Below are positions 29,810 through 41,176 of a stretch of DNA of 64,000 nt, piece after piece (positions within the stretch are counted from its first letter, which is position 1; every line of letters begins with the position of its first letter). The notes below the pieces were generated by a model, which saw nothing but the letters and a program-made list of their open reading frames with translations, did not search any database and was not told where the DNA came from. Origin of the DNA: Paraniabella hibiscisoli (GTDB taxonomy: Bacteria; Bacteroidota; Bacteroidia; Chitinophagales; Chitinophagaceae); the NCBI RefSeq assembly GCF_022512515.1, contig NZ_JAKWBK010000001.1, forward strand, positions 3,100,001 through 3,164,000, given 5' to 3'. Both the position numbers and the translations under genes were made by a program.

Positions 29810-30511
29810 TTTATTTTTTTGTTCCTGCCCTCAGGAAGGGTAGTTATTAGTAATTGTTTCACAAACATACATTGGCAACGGGCTCTGGCCCAATACCATA
29901 ATGGCGAACCACATCAAAATTGCCGGTGAACAGCAGTTTTTTGAGGGCGAATACCTGCCACTTCGGCAATGTTTTGTTTATTGCAAACGCTGTGTTATTC
30001 CTTTTAATCGTCGACAGCTACCCGATTGAAAAGCTGCCTGTCTACGGAGATGGTTTTATGATTGTATTTTTTTGAACGGTACGCTACATAGCGCGATCAG
30101 ATCAAATTATTGATGGTGATTATCTGAAAGCTTCGGACCGCTCAGCCTGCGAGTAGCAGATGATTTTTGTCGATGGCTGTGCTGGCCCCTGCCTCTTGCA
30201 ATGATTTGTTAACGTCACCGGTTTAGGGTATGGGGAACTTGTAATGTCGGGGCTCGGTAAAATGGCATTAAGAAAATGTAAAGTATTTGTGCGACGGATA
30301 TAGATAAGTTACAAGCCCGGTCTTCTATGAGCTCCTCGAATAAATTGTAATACTTTGGATTTGTTCTTGTTGGATCCTGCGCGGCTGAATTGTGTTCTGT
30401 CAGAATTTTTTGTCTGAATAATTTTAACAGGTAGTACAGGTTAGTAAGCGTGAATTCTGTAATACCGGGTTGCATCACGAAAGGGTAAAACCAAAGTATT
30501 AGATCAGTTAA
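29810..30511. other. Intergenic region, 700 bp, no supported gene
   Basis: A minus-strand frame of 87 codons (30215-30478) and a plus-strand frame of about 42 codons near 29900 exist, but neither has a family resemblance, a signal sequence or a convincing start. The region separates the PepSY-like gene from PUL 1 and may hold decayed sequence. Confidence 0.4.
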
Positions 30512-30541
30512 TTGATTTTTAAAATGAATCTGCTATTTTTG
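30512..30541 (+). promoter_or_regulatory. Promoter candidate for PUL 1 sigma factor
   Basis: TTG at 30512-30514 is followed after 19 bp by TATTTTTG at 30534-30541, matching the Bacteroidota housekeeping promoter (TTG ... TAnnTTTG). It lies about 15-20 bp before the likely TTG start of the ECF sigma gene. A similar TATTTTTTTG occurs at 31174-31183, 20 bp before the FecR gene, so FecR may have its own promoter. Confidence 0.5.
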
Positions 30542-30561
30542 ATGGTAACAACAACTTGCAT

Positions 30562-31142
30562 TTGAAAAATCAACGATTGTACGAATTATCGCTGCGCATT
30601 GCGGAGCATGATGATGAAATGGCTTTTAAGGAGCTGTACAATTTTTTTATTTTGATCTGACTGCCTTTTCCCGTTCTATCCTCAACAACGAGCAGGATGC
30701 GGAAGATGTGGTAGTTAATGTATTTATTCGCCTGTGGCAAAACCGTAAGACCATGGGTAGCATCAAAAATATTTCAGCCTACCTTTACACTGCAGCCAAA
30801 TATGCTTCCATTAATGTGCTGAAATCCAGGAAAGAGATCAATAATATTGATATTGATGACCTGGCGGATACCTTTCAATACAGTTTTACCAATCCTGAAA
30901 CAGAGCTGATAGATCGAGAGAATATTAAGAGACTGGAGGATTTATTGAACAATTTGCCACCCAAATCCCGGCTGGTCTTCTACCTGGTTAAAGACAAAGG
31001 GCTTAGTTGTAAGGAGGTAAGTATTTTATTGAATACTTCCATCCGAACGGTGGAAACACAATTGTATCAAACGATAAGGAAAATTACCGCCTGGCTGGGT
31101 CGCGAAAATATCCATCTCAAAAAGCGATCAGAAAATTCTTAA
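30562..31142 (+). CDS. ECF-type RNA polymerase sigma factor, one frameshift
   Basis: Translation probably starts at a TTG (30562 or 30556), reading LKNQRLYELSLRIAEHDDEM. The frame breaks at a T7 run (30642-30648); one extra T restores ELYNFFYFDLTAFSRSI. Region 2 shows NEQDAEDVVVNVFIRLWQNR, and region 4 shows NNLPPKSRLVFYLVKDKGLS and NTSIRTVETQLYQTIRKI. About 193 aa, standard for the ECF sigmas that pair with FecR-type anti-sigma factors in Bacteroidota. It should recruit RNA polymerase to the downstream susC promoter when the SusC/FecR relay is triggered (established scheme). Confidence 0.88.
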
Positions 31143-31202
31143 AAAAAATAAAAACTGCAATACGTAGTTCTGCTATTTTTTTGTCATCTATAATACAGAT
31201 AG

Positions 31203-32272
31203 ATGACGGTTATGCAACAAGAGCGTTTTATTGAACTACTGACTAAAAAGCTTTCCGGGGAAATAACCTTGTCGGAACAAATGGAACTGTCCCGCTGGGT
31301 AGAAGCCAATCCCGATGAGGCCCGGACAGAAGCCCAATTGTCAGAATTGATCAATAACAGCAGCCTGCAGGTCCATTCGTCCAAACAGCTGGCAAAAAGA
31401 GAGCAAAACTGGGCCAGGTTACATCAGCTCATGGAGGAAGAAACAGAGCCCAGGGTGATCATACGGAAGCCGGCGAAAATAAGATGGGTTTTAAAATGGG
31501 CCGCCGCCGCTATTTTATTATTGGTGATAACGATTGGTGTTCAAACACAAATGAGTAGTAAGGAGCCAGGAGTAGATAATAGCAATATAGTCGCTACGAA
31601 AAAAGGGTCCAAATCAAGTCTGGTGTTACCAGACGGTTCAAAAGTATGGATCAATAGTGATAGTAAGATTTCATATGGAGATGGATTTGGTAAAACGCAC
31701 CGTACACTTACTTTAACAGGGGAAGCCTACTTTGATGTGGTTAAAGACCCTGAACGTCCCTTTATTATTCATACTTCAGAGCTCGACGTAAAAGTATTGG
31801 GGACTGCTTTTAACGTTCGGTCTTATCCTGATGAGGGTAGCTCAACAACAACCCTTGTGAGAGGCTCCTTACAGGTGAAGCTCAATAAGCATGAGCAACA
31901 GGTGTATGTGCTAAAGCCCGATGAGAAATTGATTGTTAGTAAAGAGCCGTTGCAGTCTTCGAAATACATGAGTAAACAAACGGATGATGATATTATTAAG
32001 CTTAAAATTGTAAAAACCGATTCTATCCCCCTGAAGCCCAGTGGACCAACAATAACCTGGTTTTCGAGAATAAAAGACTCGATGAAATTGCGCAGATCCT
32101 AGCCCGATGGTATGGAGTAAGTGTGGTTATAAACGGGTCCGACAAAATGAAGGCAGAAAAGTATAATGGCTTTTACGATAATCAAAGTATTCAGAATGTG
32201 CTGGAAGCATTGAAAGCCTCTGCCGGTTTTCAATACAAAATCGAGAATAATACTGTTTTAATAGAACCTTAA
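31203..32272 (+). CDS. FecR-family anti-sigma factor, one frameshift
   Basis: The start is ATG 31203 or 31212 (MQQERFIELLTKKLSGEITL). The N-terminal 85 residues are the cytoplasmic sigma-binding part. A membrane span follows at WVLKWAAAAILLLVITIGV. The periplasmic FecR domain includes LVLPDGSKVWINSDSKI, LTGEAYFDVVKDPERPFIIH and VLGTAFNVRSYPDEG. The frame breaks at GCCCAG near 32037; one extra C restores QWTNNNLVFENKRLDEIAQI and the C-terminal DUF4974-type domain (ILARWYGVSVVING to IENNTVLIEP). It relays contact from the STN domain of the neighbouring SusC to the sigma factor. Confidence 0.88.
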
Positions 32273-32314
32273 ATCAATTGCCTATGGTCAGATAAAAAAA
32301 TATGCCATAAAAGT

Positions 32315-32342
32315 ATCAAGGAAGCGGCCAGGCTCCCTTGAT
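32315..32342 (+). terminator. Hairpin between FecR and SusC genes
   Basis: ATCAAGG (32315-32321) pairs with CCTTGAT (32336-32342), and an inner AGC/GCT extends the stem. No T-run follows on the plus strand, so it may be a weak terminator, an attenuator, or a processing site that sets the regulatory pair apart from susC. Confidence 0.4.
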
Positions 32343-32400
32343 CATAAAACGAAAATTAACTTCTGTAAATCGATTGCTTTTCATTTTATCCTCTAAAAGT

Positions 32401-35400
32401 ATGAAAAAAACGAACTGCTATGCTTATCGCTGTGCATTTAAATTTCTCCTGTTAATGAAGTTGTCCATTGTTCTTATTCTCTTCACCTATACATCACTAT
32501 GGGCTAGTGATGTATCCGGGCAACGCATTAATCTGGACTTAAAAGAAGCACCTATTGAAAAAGTGCTGGAAGCTATCCGGGAACAAGGCAGGTATTCGTT
32601 TGTGTATCAGTCGCAAATATTTCCCAGGGATCTTAAAATTAATATACGTACAAAGAACGCTTCCATAGATTCTGTTATGGACAAGCTTCTGTTGAATACG
32701 CCCTTGTATTATAAAAAATAGACAGGAATCTGTTTGTTATTCTTACCAGAAATATTCCCCCACCGGTTGTTGATGTCAGACGGCCACCTATTGTGGTTCA
32801 GGGATCCATTAAAGATCGTGCCGGGGGTATGCTCCAAAATGTATCAGTTTACGTAAAAGGCACGCAGAACGGTACTTTGACCAATGAGAAGGGTGAGTTT
32901 ACTCTTAATGCCAATTTGTACGACAGCCTTGAAGTATCTTCCGTAGGCTATAAAACCCAATATGTTTTTATTGCTGATAGTCGTCCGCTTATTATTGTGC
33001 TGGATGGAGAAGATGGCAGTATGAATGAAGTCGCTGTTGTGGCATTTTCCAAGCAGAAAAAGCCAGTATGGTAGCGTCCATCACGTCGATCAAACCATCA
33101 GAACTGAGGATGCCCAGCAGCAACCTTACCAATTCATTAGCCGGTAGATTGACAGGTATGGTAGCCTATCAGCGAAGTGGGGAGCCGGGCCAGGATAATG
33201 CCGCCTTTTTATCCGGGGTATTACATCCTTTGGAGCTTCCGCAAAAAAGACCCGCTGATCCTGATTGATGGAATTGAATTAAGCGCCAACGATCTGGCTC
33301 GTTTAAATCCTGATGATATTGCCAGCTTTAGCATCATGAAAGATGCGATGGCAACTGCATTGTACGGAGCAAGAGGTGCCAACGGCGTGATACTGGTAAC
33401 TACCAAAGAAGGAAAGGAGGGGAAAATGAATTTTGATCTTCGGTTTGAAAACTCGTTTTCGTCACCTACTCAAAGATTGGAAACTGCTGATCCGGTTACG
33501 TTTATGCGAATGCATAACGAAGCCGTTAAAACCCGTGATCCAAACGGGCAAACGCTTTACACCGATGAGCAGATAACATTTACGGAAATGGGACTGCACC
33601 GGGATATTTATCCGGCAACCAACTGGGAAGAAGCGATGTTTAAAAGAATGGCGATTAATAATCGCTTAAACCTAAGCTTCACCGGCGGTGGTTCTGTTGC
33701 CCGGTACTATGTAGCCGGTAGTGTAACCCGTGACCGGGGCAACCTTAAGGTGGATAATAAAAATGATTTTAATTCGAATATCGATCTCTATAAATATTCT
33801 ATTCGCTCCAACGTTAATATCAACCTCACCAAGACCACTGAAATGTCTACACGTTTTGTAGCCAACTTCGATGATTACACGGGGCCAATAGATGGTGGTT
33901 CTGCCATGTACCGCAAGGTGATGCAGGCCAATCCTGTCCGCTTTAAGCCTTTTTATGAACCAGATTCCAGTTTCGCTTATGCCAAGCATACCCTCTTTGG
34001 TAATTTTGAAACCGGTAACTATCTGAACCCTTATGCGGAAGCCATGAGAGGTTACAGGGATTATAGCCGCAGTAATATGCTTACTACTGTAGAGCTAAAG
34101 CAAAACCTCGATGCGATTGCAAAAGGGTTGATGGCGCGCGCCTTAGTTAATTTTGATCGCAGATCCGAGTATAGTATTTCCCGTGCCTATGTACCTTTTT
34201 ACTACCGGGTATCTTCATTCGATCTGGCTAATGATTCTTACAAGCTGGTTCGTTTAAATCCTACAACCGGCAGGGAAACATTAGATTATGATGCAAATAA
34301 TACCAGCCGTACAGTAGCGAACTCATTCTACTTTGAAGGCGCTACCCAGTACAATAACAATTTTGGTAAAAACAGCATCAGTGGCTTATTGGTTTTTACA
34401 GCACGTCAGTTTAAACAGGGCGCGCCGTCTTCTATTCAACTGTCACTACCTACCAGGAATTTAAGTTTCTCTGGTCGCTTCTCTTACGACTTCGATACAC
34501 GTTACCTGGCCGAGTTTGCTTACGGGTATAACGCTTCTGAGCGATTTGCACAAAATAACCGGTGGGGTTTCTTCCCTTCATTTGGTGCTGGTTGGGTTAT
34601 TTCGAATGAGCCGTTCTTTGAACCACTCTCAGATGTTTTCAGGATGTTGAAACTAAGAGGCTCTTATGGTATTGCGGGTAACGAAGCCATCGGTAGCGCT
34701 TCTGAAAGATTCTTTTATTTATCGGAGGTTAACTTAAATGCACCACATAATGTAAACTGGGGTGTAAATATGAATGAGAATCCGGGCGGGATTGACGTAA
34801 GCCGTTATGCAAACGACCAGGTAGGATGGGAGCGGTCTTATAAAACCAACCTGGCATTGGAGTTTAACATGAGAAATGGATTTTCCTCTATCATCGAAAT
34901 CTACAAGGAGCGTAGAAAAAATATCCTTCAGGATCGCATCATGCCTGCAACAGCGGGTATCCTGCCTGCCGTAAAAGCGAATGTAGGCGAAGCCGAGGGG
35001 AGAGGTATTGATATTGAGCTGAATTACGATAAAACTATTGGCAAAGACCTGAAGTTAACCGGCCGGGGTACTTTTACCTATACCACCAGTAAGGTTATTA
35101 AATGGGAAGAACCCGACTATGGCAATAACTATTGGTTGTCGAGGATAGGTACTAACCTGGGGCAAACCTGGGGGCTGGTTGCGGAGCGCCTGTTTATTGA
35201 CTCTGCCGAAGTGAAGAACTCTCCGCGACAGGAGTTTGGTGCATATTCGGGCGGCGATATCAAGTATAAAGATATTAATGGTGACGGTAAGATTGATAAC
35301 CTTGATTTTGTGCCTATCGGGCATCCTGTAACGCCCGAGATTATTTATGGTTTTGGATTATCAGTGAGTTATAAGCGCTTCGATTTTAATTTCTTCTTCC

Positions 35401-35837
35401 AGGGCTTGGCCCGTGAGTCGTTCTGGTTGAACCAGGATAATGTGACACCATTTATTGATGGTGATGGTGGCGACGGAAGAGTGGGGCAGAACGCCGTACT
35501 TCAGGCCATTGCCAGCGATTACTGGTCTGAAAGCAATCGGAATTCTTATGCATTCTGGCCCAGGCTTGCCAATTATAATATCGACAACAACCGGCAAACC
35601 AGTACCTGGTTTATGCAGAACGGAAGTTTTTTAAGACTTAAGTCTGTCGATGTAGGATATAGTTTCCCCTCATCCATGCTGAAGCGTTTTAAGGTATCGG
35701 ACTTCCGTATATATTTCAGCGGCTCCAACCTCCTGCATTGGAGTGCTTTCAAGCTATGGGACCCTGAGATGGCGGGATCGGGATTTGACTATCCACTTCA
35801 AAGAGTATTTAACGTAGGCTTTAACATCGGCTTATAA
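32401..35837 (+). CDS. SusC/RagA-family TonB-dependent transporter with STN domain, four frameshifts
   Basis: The start is ATG 32401 (MKKTNCYAYRCAFKFLLLMK). Residues 50-110 form an STN signalling domain (INLDLKEAPIEKVLEAIREQ). A carboxypeptidase-regulatory-like domain follows (VQGSIKDRAGGMLQNVSVYV), then the plug with DPLILIDGIELSANDLARLN and ALYGARGANGVILVTTKEG, and a beta barrel of 22-strand type ending at FNVGFNIGL. Breaks lie at A6 32713-32718, A5 33058-33062, T5 33206-33210 and A6 33243-33248; each is exactly one base short. Corrected length is about 1146 aa, normal for SusC with an STN domain. It imports oligosaccharide across the outer membrane together with SusD and signals through FecR. 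Confidence 0.92.
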
Positions 35838-35848
35838 AAACAGGTGCC

Positions 35849-37776
35849 ATGAAGAAAAAATCTATACTATAATCATTATAATTTTTATAGCTACAGGACT
35901 AGGCTCCTGTGGTAAATACCTCGACATTGTTCCAGACAATATCCCAACGGTTGATAACGCTTTTTCCGACAGGTACAATGCGATAAAGTTTTTAGCTACC
36001 TGTTATTGGGGTATACCTAAGTCTGCAGGCTGGAACGAGAATCCCGGCATATTCGGTGCTATGGAAATGATCTTCAACAGGGATCACCGCACCACTGCCG
36101 GTATGCGCCTGGGACTATCAGAGAACAGCGCCGCGCTGGCATTAGTTAATTATTGGAGTAACAATTCCAATTACGTACGGTCTTTGTATGCCGGTATGCG
36201 CGACTGTAATACTTTCCTGGAGCGCATTGATGGCGTGCAGGATGTGAACCAGTACGAAAAACAACGAATGAAGGCAGAGGTAAAACTCATCAAAGCCTAT
36301 CTGAACTTTTACCTGATACAATACTACGGGCCCATGACACCGCTCCGCGAAAATACACCGGTGAATGAAAGTACGGCCGGGGTAAGGACAGAAAGAGAAA
36401 AGGTGGATGATTGCTTTACATATGTAGTAGGACTGATAGATGAAGTGATTAATTCAGCTGCTTTACCTCTCAATATTGAGAACCGGAATGCTGAGCTGGG
36501 GCGTTTTACAGCATCGGTAGCGCACATGCTCAAAGCGAAAGTATTGGTGTTTTGGGCTAGTCCGCTCTTCAACGGCAATCGAGATTACAGCGGTTTTGTA
36601 AATCATGAAAAAGAACCGTTTTTCAACCAGCAGTATAACGCAGCGAGGTGGGATAGTGCAGCTAGTGCATGTAAGCGTGCGATTGATGTGTGTGCACAGG
36701 CGGGTATTCGTTTGTACAAGAGATCAGACTACCAGGCTGTAAATGCCCGGCAGATGTCGGACACTACACTGCTGATCAACACGCTTAGAAGTGCGGTTAC
36801 GCAAAGATGGAATCCTGAAGTGGTATGGGGGAATTCATCCTATCCCGCAGATTGGATCTTTCAGCTGATCTCATTACCGAGACTGGAACCTGCAACTTCT
36901 ACACCTTCCAGCATGAGCGGTACTTTAAGTGTACCGTTATCTACTGTAGAACTATTTTATTCTAATAACGGTGTACCGATTAATGAAGATATTTCTTATC
37001 CATACGGAAGCCGGTATAGTATCCGGGTAGGAGATGCTGCCCATAATCTTTTGATAGCTTCAGGAGAGAAAACGGCTGCACTCAACTTCGATCGGGAAAC
37101 ACGTTTTTATTCCACACTAGGTTTTGACAGGGGAAGATGGTATGGTAACTTCTACCGCACATCCACAGAAAGCGAAACACCTTATCCTAAAAACCGGTTT
37201 GGGGAGTACTCGTCCGTATTTAATCCGGGAGAGTACAATGCCACCGGGTACTGGGCCAAGAAGCTGGTGTCTATGAACACCACCTGGCGTGATGCGAATA
37301 GCGTATCGGAAGAAACCTATCCTTATCCTGATATGCGTTTTGCAGACCTGCTGCTGCTTTGCGCTGAGGCGCTCAATGAGTCGAAATCGGCCCCCGACCA
37401 GGAAGTGTACCTGTACATTGATTCGGTAAGGTCCAGGGCAGGTTTAAAAGGGGTGGTTGAAAGCTGGGCCAGTCATTCTAATCAGCCCTCCAAACCGCTT
37501 ACCAAAGAAGGTATGCGCCAGATCATACAGCAGGAGCGGAAAATAGAGCTGGCATGCGAAGGCAGTTATTATTGGGACAGCCATCGCTGGAAGACTGCCT
37601 TAACCGAGCAAAACCGGCCGATAATGGGATGGAATATTAACGGAAGAGAAGCGGAAGAGTATTACACGCTGGTAAGTGTTTATGTGCAACAGTTTACCTA
37701 CCGCGATTATTTCGCGCCCATCCCGCAGTCAGAAATGATCAAAAATCCTTTATTAATTCAAAATCCGGGCTGGTAG
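35849..37776 (+). CDS. SusD/RagB-family outer-membrane glycan-binding lipoprotein, one frameshift
   Basis: The start is ATG 35849, 11 bp after susC. The A6 run at 35855-35860 is one base short; restoring it gives a lipoprotein signal MKKKIYTIIIIIFIATGLG followed by SCGKYLDIVPDN. The SusD-typical NNAFSDRYNA-like segment, the tetratricopeptide region (EVKLIKAYLNFYLIQYYGPM), SPLFNGNRDYSGF and the C-terminal signature MRQIIQQERKIELACEGSYY with DSHRWK and APIPQSEMIKNPLLIQNPGW are all present. Corrected length is about 643 aa. It is the lid and substrate-binding partner of the preceding SusC. Confidence 0.92.
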
Positions 37777-37793
37777 CCTTTAAAATATTGCGT

Positions 37794-38960
37794 ATGAAAT
37801 ACTCATGTTTATTAATGTTCGGGTTACTGTTGATAGGGGCTGTACTAAAAAGGTAAATGAGCCGATATCGAAGAGTTTGGGTAAACCCATGCAGGTTACT
37901 GAAGTTAAAGTAGAGAACCAGGCCGGTGGCGCCCTCATCAGTTATCGCATACCTAATCAGCAGGACGTTATTAGTGTAAAAGCCACTTATACTTTGGAAA
38001 CCGGGAAAAAATGGAGGCGATGGCTTCTATTTATGAGAACAAAATAACGGTGGCTGGCTTTAATGATGAGAAGGCTCATGAAGTGATGCTTTATACAGTT
38101 AACCGTGCACAGGAATTATCAGACCCTGTTAGTTGTACCATTCAGCCATTAGAATCACCGTTGAGCCTGGTGTCAAAGACCATGTTTATACAGGGCGATT
38201 TTGGTGGTGCCAGGTATAGCTGGGCCAATGAATTTAAATCGCCGCTTACCTTCGAGTTCTTTACCCCAGATTCTTTGGGTAGGATGGCGCTGGTGCGGAT
38301 CGTTAATTCACAGCTGTTAGAAGGTTTGCAGTCATTAAGAGGTTATAAACCACAGCCCAGGGCATTTGGCGTGGTGGTGAAAGATAACTACGGCAACCGT
38401 TCAGATACCATATTTCCTACCGGCAGGTTGATCACGCCGTTGTATGAAGAAAAACTTGCTAAAAGCCGTATGAGGGTCATGAGGCTCGCCAATGACCAGA
38501 ACTTTACCAATTTCGAGGGGTCAGATCAAAAGATGATCGATGATGACAGAACCTCTTTCGGTCACTCTCCATCTTCATCGCTTCCTGCTCCTTTTACGAT
38601 CGATCTGGGCGTGTTAGCTAAAGTGAGCCGGTTGGTGATCTTTCAGCGTCAGTTCAGCAGCAGCTATTATAACTGGGGTAACCCCGTGCTTTTGACTTAT
38701 ATGTACGAGCCACGGCTCCTTCGCAAAGCGGCGACTGGTCAGAGTGGACCAAGATTAAGGAAACTGAGATTGTTAAGCCCTCGGGTTCCTCAAGCACTGT
38801 TACTGATGATGATCTCAGGGTAGCTGAAGCCGGCCACGAGTTTACATTCGACCTGTCTCAGGAACCGGTGCGTTATATCCGAATAGTCGTAAAATCTACC
38901 TGGGGTAGTACCACGTTTACGCACCCGGCTGAAATTGATGTTTTTGGCGAACCCAAGTAG
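37794..38960 (+). CDS. Surface lipoprotein, DUF4959/DUF5126/DUF5000 architecture, three frameshifts
   Basis: The start is ATG 37794. G4 at 37836-37839 is one base short; restored, it gives MKYSCLLMFGLLLIGG then CTKKVNEPISKSLG, a lipoprotein. Further breaks are at A6 38006-38011 and near 38708. The N-terminal region (VTEVKVENQAGGALISYRIP) is fibronectin-like (DUF4959), a middle part (KDNYGNRSDTIFPTGRLITP) fits DUF5126, and the C-terminal part (FTIDLGVLAKVSRLVIFQRQ to VRYIRIVVKSTWGS) is a discoidin-like DUF5000 fold. Such proteins are presumed surface glycan-binding lipoproteins of PULs. A second member is encoded at 62913-64000 in PUL 2. Confidence 0.8.
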
Positions 38961-39030
38961 TATCTCTTCAGACCTGGTCAGCGTTGAATGGAGACATTGT
39001 ACTTAAATATTCATAAGACAAAAAATAGTC

Positions 39031-40138
39031 ATGAAATACCTGATTTATATATTTATTATCGGCTGCGTATTGACGGGCGCAGCATCCTGTGACAAGTTTA
39101 CCGATGTTCACAAGGAGTTTATAAAAGATGGGGAAACCGTCTATGCCGTTAAACCCGATTCGGTAGCTTTTGTGTCGGGTAAGCAGCGGTTGAAGATGCG
39201 GCTCTGGATGGTTAACGGGATTAATGTAAAAGAAGTAGTGGTTAGCTGGAACAGCGGAGCAGATTCGCTGGTAGTGCCGGTTAGCTTTAAAGCAGGCAGA
39301 GACAGCATGGAAGTATTGCTGACAGGCCTGGAAGAAAAATCCTACGCCTTTAACATCTACTCTATCGATAATTTTAAGAACCGGTCATTGATTTACACAC
39401 AGTTTGGTGCAGCTTACGGCTCCTTATATGCGTCTACGCTGGTCAATCGCCGTGTTCGCCAGGTGTCGCTTACGGAAGCTGCTGCGGTTATCGAATGGTT
39501 TGCCGGAGGAGAGGGGATGATTGTAAATGAAATTAAATACATTTCAAAATTTTCAGGCCTTGATACGGTGCTTAGGTACCGGGAAGTTCCTTCTCGACTT
39601 CGTTTAATGCCAAGGCCGGGTCTGCTTTCCAGTATCGTTCGTTATTTATTCCCCAGGCGGCGTCTATCGATACTTTTTATACCAACTGGGATAACGGCCA
39701 ATTACCGGAAACGTATTTATTTGACCGTTCGCTCTGGAAGGTTTTGGCCGTGTCTGATGAAAGAGCGGCGATGGGGGAGGTATGAATACTTTGATAGATG
39801 GCAACCTTGATTCTTACTGGCATTCACAATACGATCCGCACGCGCCATTGCCCCATTGGGCAGTTATAGACATGGCTTCCGAGAAGAATATCAGCTATTT
39901 TGAAGTGTATCGCCGTAAAGGTAATGGCGATGCTAAAACAGCGCAGTTATTTGTAGGCAATAGTGCCGATCCTGCCGGTACCTGGACGCTCGCGGGCGAA
40001 GGTGTTTTCACATCGGGAGATAAGCTTACGGTTACCAATAGTAACCAGGCAAAAGGTCGATATCTTAAATTGGTGTTGCCAGATAGCTATCGTGCGCCAT
40101 TTACGGCTATCGCGGAAATCTATGTTTTCGGCAAATAA
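39031..40138 (+). CDS. Surface lipoprotein, DUF4998 plus F5/8 type C-like domain, one or more frameshifts
   Basis: The lipoprotein signal MKYLIYIFIIGCVLTGAAS is followed by CDKF. Residues 30-230 are DUF4998-like (RLKMRLWMVNGINVKEVVVS, FNIYSIDNFKNRSLI). After a break near 39590 and possibly one near 39650, the C-terminal 130 residues form a discoidin-like (F5/8 type C) domain: NTLIDGNLDSYWHSQYDPHA, ISYFEVYRRKGNGDAKTA and YLKLVLPDSYRAPFTAIAEI. This is a probable glycan-binding surface protein. It is paired with the DUF5000-type lipoprotein as in PUL 2 (61656-62883). Confidence 0.8.
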
Positions 40139-40171
40139 TTGCCATCATACTTAATAGTCTAATCAATAGGT

Positions 40172-40208
40172 ATACTGCTCGTTTTGCGCACGGCAAAATG
40201 AGTAGTAT
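40172..40208 (+). terminator. Strong hairpin between lipoprotein operon and isomerase gene
   Basis: ATACTGCTCGTTTTGC (40172-40187) and GCAAAATGAGTAGTAT (40193-40208) pair along all 16 positions with two G-U pairs and a GCACG loop. The ATG of the next gene is at 40227, 19 bp later. It may terminate part of the susCD transcript and so lower expression of the downstream enzymes, or it may protect the upstream mRNA end. Confidence 0.55.
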
Positions 40209-40226
40209 GCTCTTTAAAATTACGAT

Positions 40227-41144
40227 ATGCAACGACGATCCTTTCTTAGAAATAGCCTGCTTTCAACCGGGGCACTGGCTATAACATCTGCTGTATCTGC
40301 AAAAAATCAGGTAAACCCTTCTGCTAAATTTAAACTCGACTATGCCCCGCACGACGGTATGTTTTCTACCAGTGCAGGAGGTGATTTTATCGACCAGATC
40401 AAATACATGCACGACCTGGGTTTCAGGTCTATTGAAGATAATGGAATGACCGGGAGATCAACCGAGCAGCAAACAAAAATTGGTGAAACCCTTGCCAGGC
40501 TGGGTATGCGCATGGGGGTATTTGTAGTACCCAAAGGCGGTAATGGCGCTAATACCCTGGCTGCTAAAAATAGTCGCCATGTTGATATATTCCTGGAAGG
40601 CTGCAGGAAATCTGTAGAGGTAGCCAAACGCTGTAATGCCAAATGGGTAACGGTGGTTCCGGGAGATTTTGAAAAACATCTGCCCATTGCTATACAAACG
40701 GCCAATGTAATTGAAGCGTTACGCCGCGGAGCGGAGATATTTGAACCCCACGGAATAGTGATGGTACTCGAGCCTTTAAGCGATTCGCCGGACCTGTTCT
40801 TACGAACGTCTACACAAACGTATGAGATCTGCAAAGCAGTGGATAGTCCCAGTTGTAAGATCTTGTTTGATGCCTATCACCTGCAAAAAAATGAGGGCAA
40901 CCTGATTACGAACCTGGAGCTATGCTGGGACGAAATACCTTATATCCAGGTGGGAGATAACCCAGGTAGAAGGGAGCCAACTACCGGTGAGATCAATTAT
41001 AAAAATGTTTTCAAATTTCTATACGATAAGGGATATAAGGGAATAGTGGGCATGGAGCATGGAACATCCCTGCAGGGTAAACAGGGCGAACAACGCCTGG
41101 TACAGGCCTACCGTGAAGTAGATGATTTTCCGGTGTCCAAATAA
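40227..41144 (+). CDS. TIM-barrel sugar isomerase, hydroxypyruvate-isomerase-like, exported
   Basis: A 305-aa intact protein starting MQRRSFLRNSLLSTGALAIT, a twin-arginine-type signal (RRSFLR). The mature domain matches the xylose-isomerase-like TIM barrel: FKLDYAPHDGMFSTSAGGDF, IKYMHDLGFRSIEDNGMTGR, WVTVVPGDFEKHLPIAIQT, VMVLEPLSD (metal-binding Glu), ILFDAYHLQKNEGNLI (Asp and His), YIQVGDNPGRREP and GIVGMEHG. These are the metal-site positions of hydroxypyruvate isomerase relatives. Substrate is not predictable from sequence. It is followed by an SUMF1-like and an oxidoreductase gene, so it probably acts on a sugar or sugar-acid imported by PUL 1. Confidence 0.85.
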   Translation: MQRRSFLRNSLLSTGALAITSAVSAKNQVNPSAKFKLDYAPHDGMFSTSAGGDFIDQIKYMHDLGFRSIEDNGMTGRSTEQQTKIGETLARLGMRMGVFVVPKGGNGANTLAAKNSRHVDIFLEGCRKSVEVAKRCNAKWVTVVPGDFEKHLPIAIQTANVIEALRRGAEIFEPHGIVMVLEPLSDSPDLFLRTSTQTYEICKAVDSPSCKILFDAYHLQKNEGNLITNLELCWDEIPYIQVGDNPGRREPTTGEINYKNVFKFLYDKGYKGIVGMEHGTSLQGKQGEQRLVQAYREVDDFPVSK

Positions 41145-41176
41145 AATGAATAATAATCTATTAAGAACAGAGATCA

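Noticed and set aside
30215..30478. Minus-strand frame of 87 codons
   Set aside because: No family resemblance, no clear promoter and no neighbour in the same direction; composition fits chance in AT-rich DNA.
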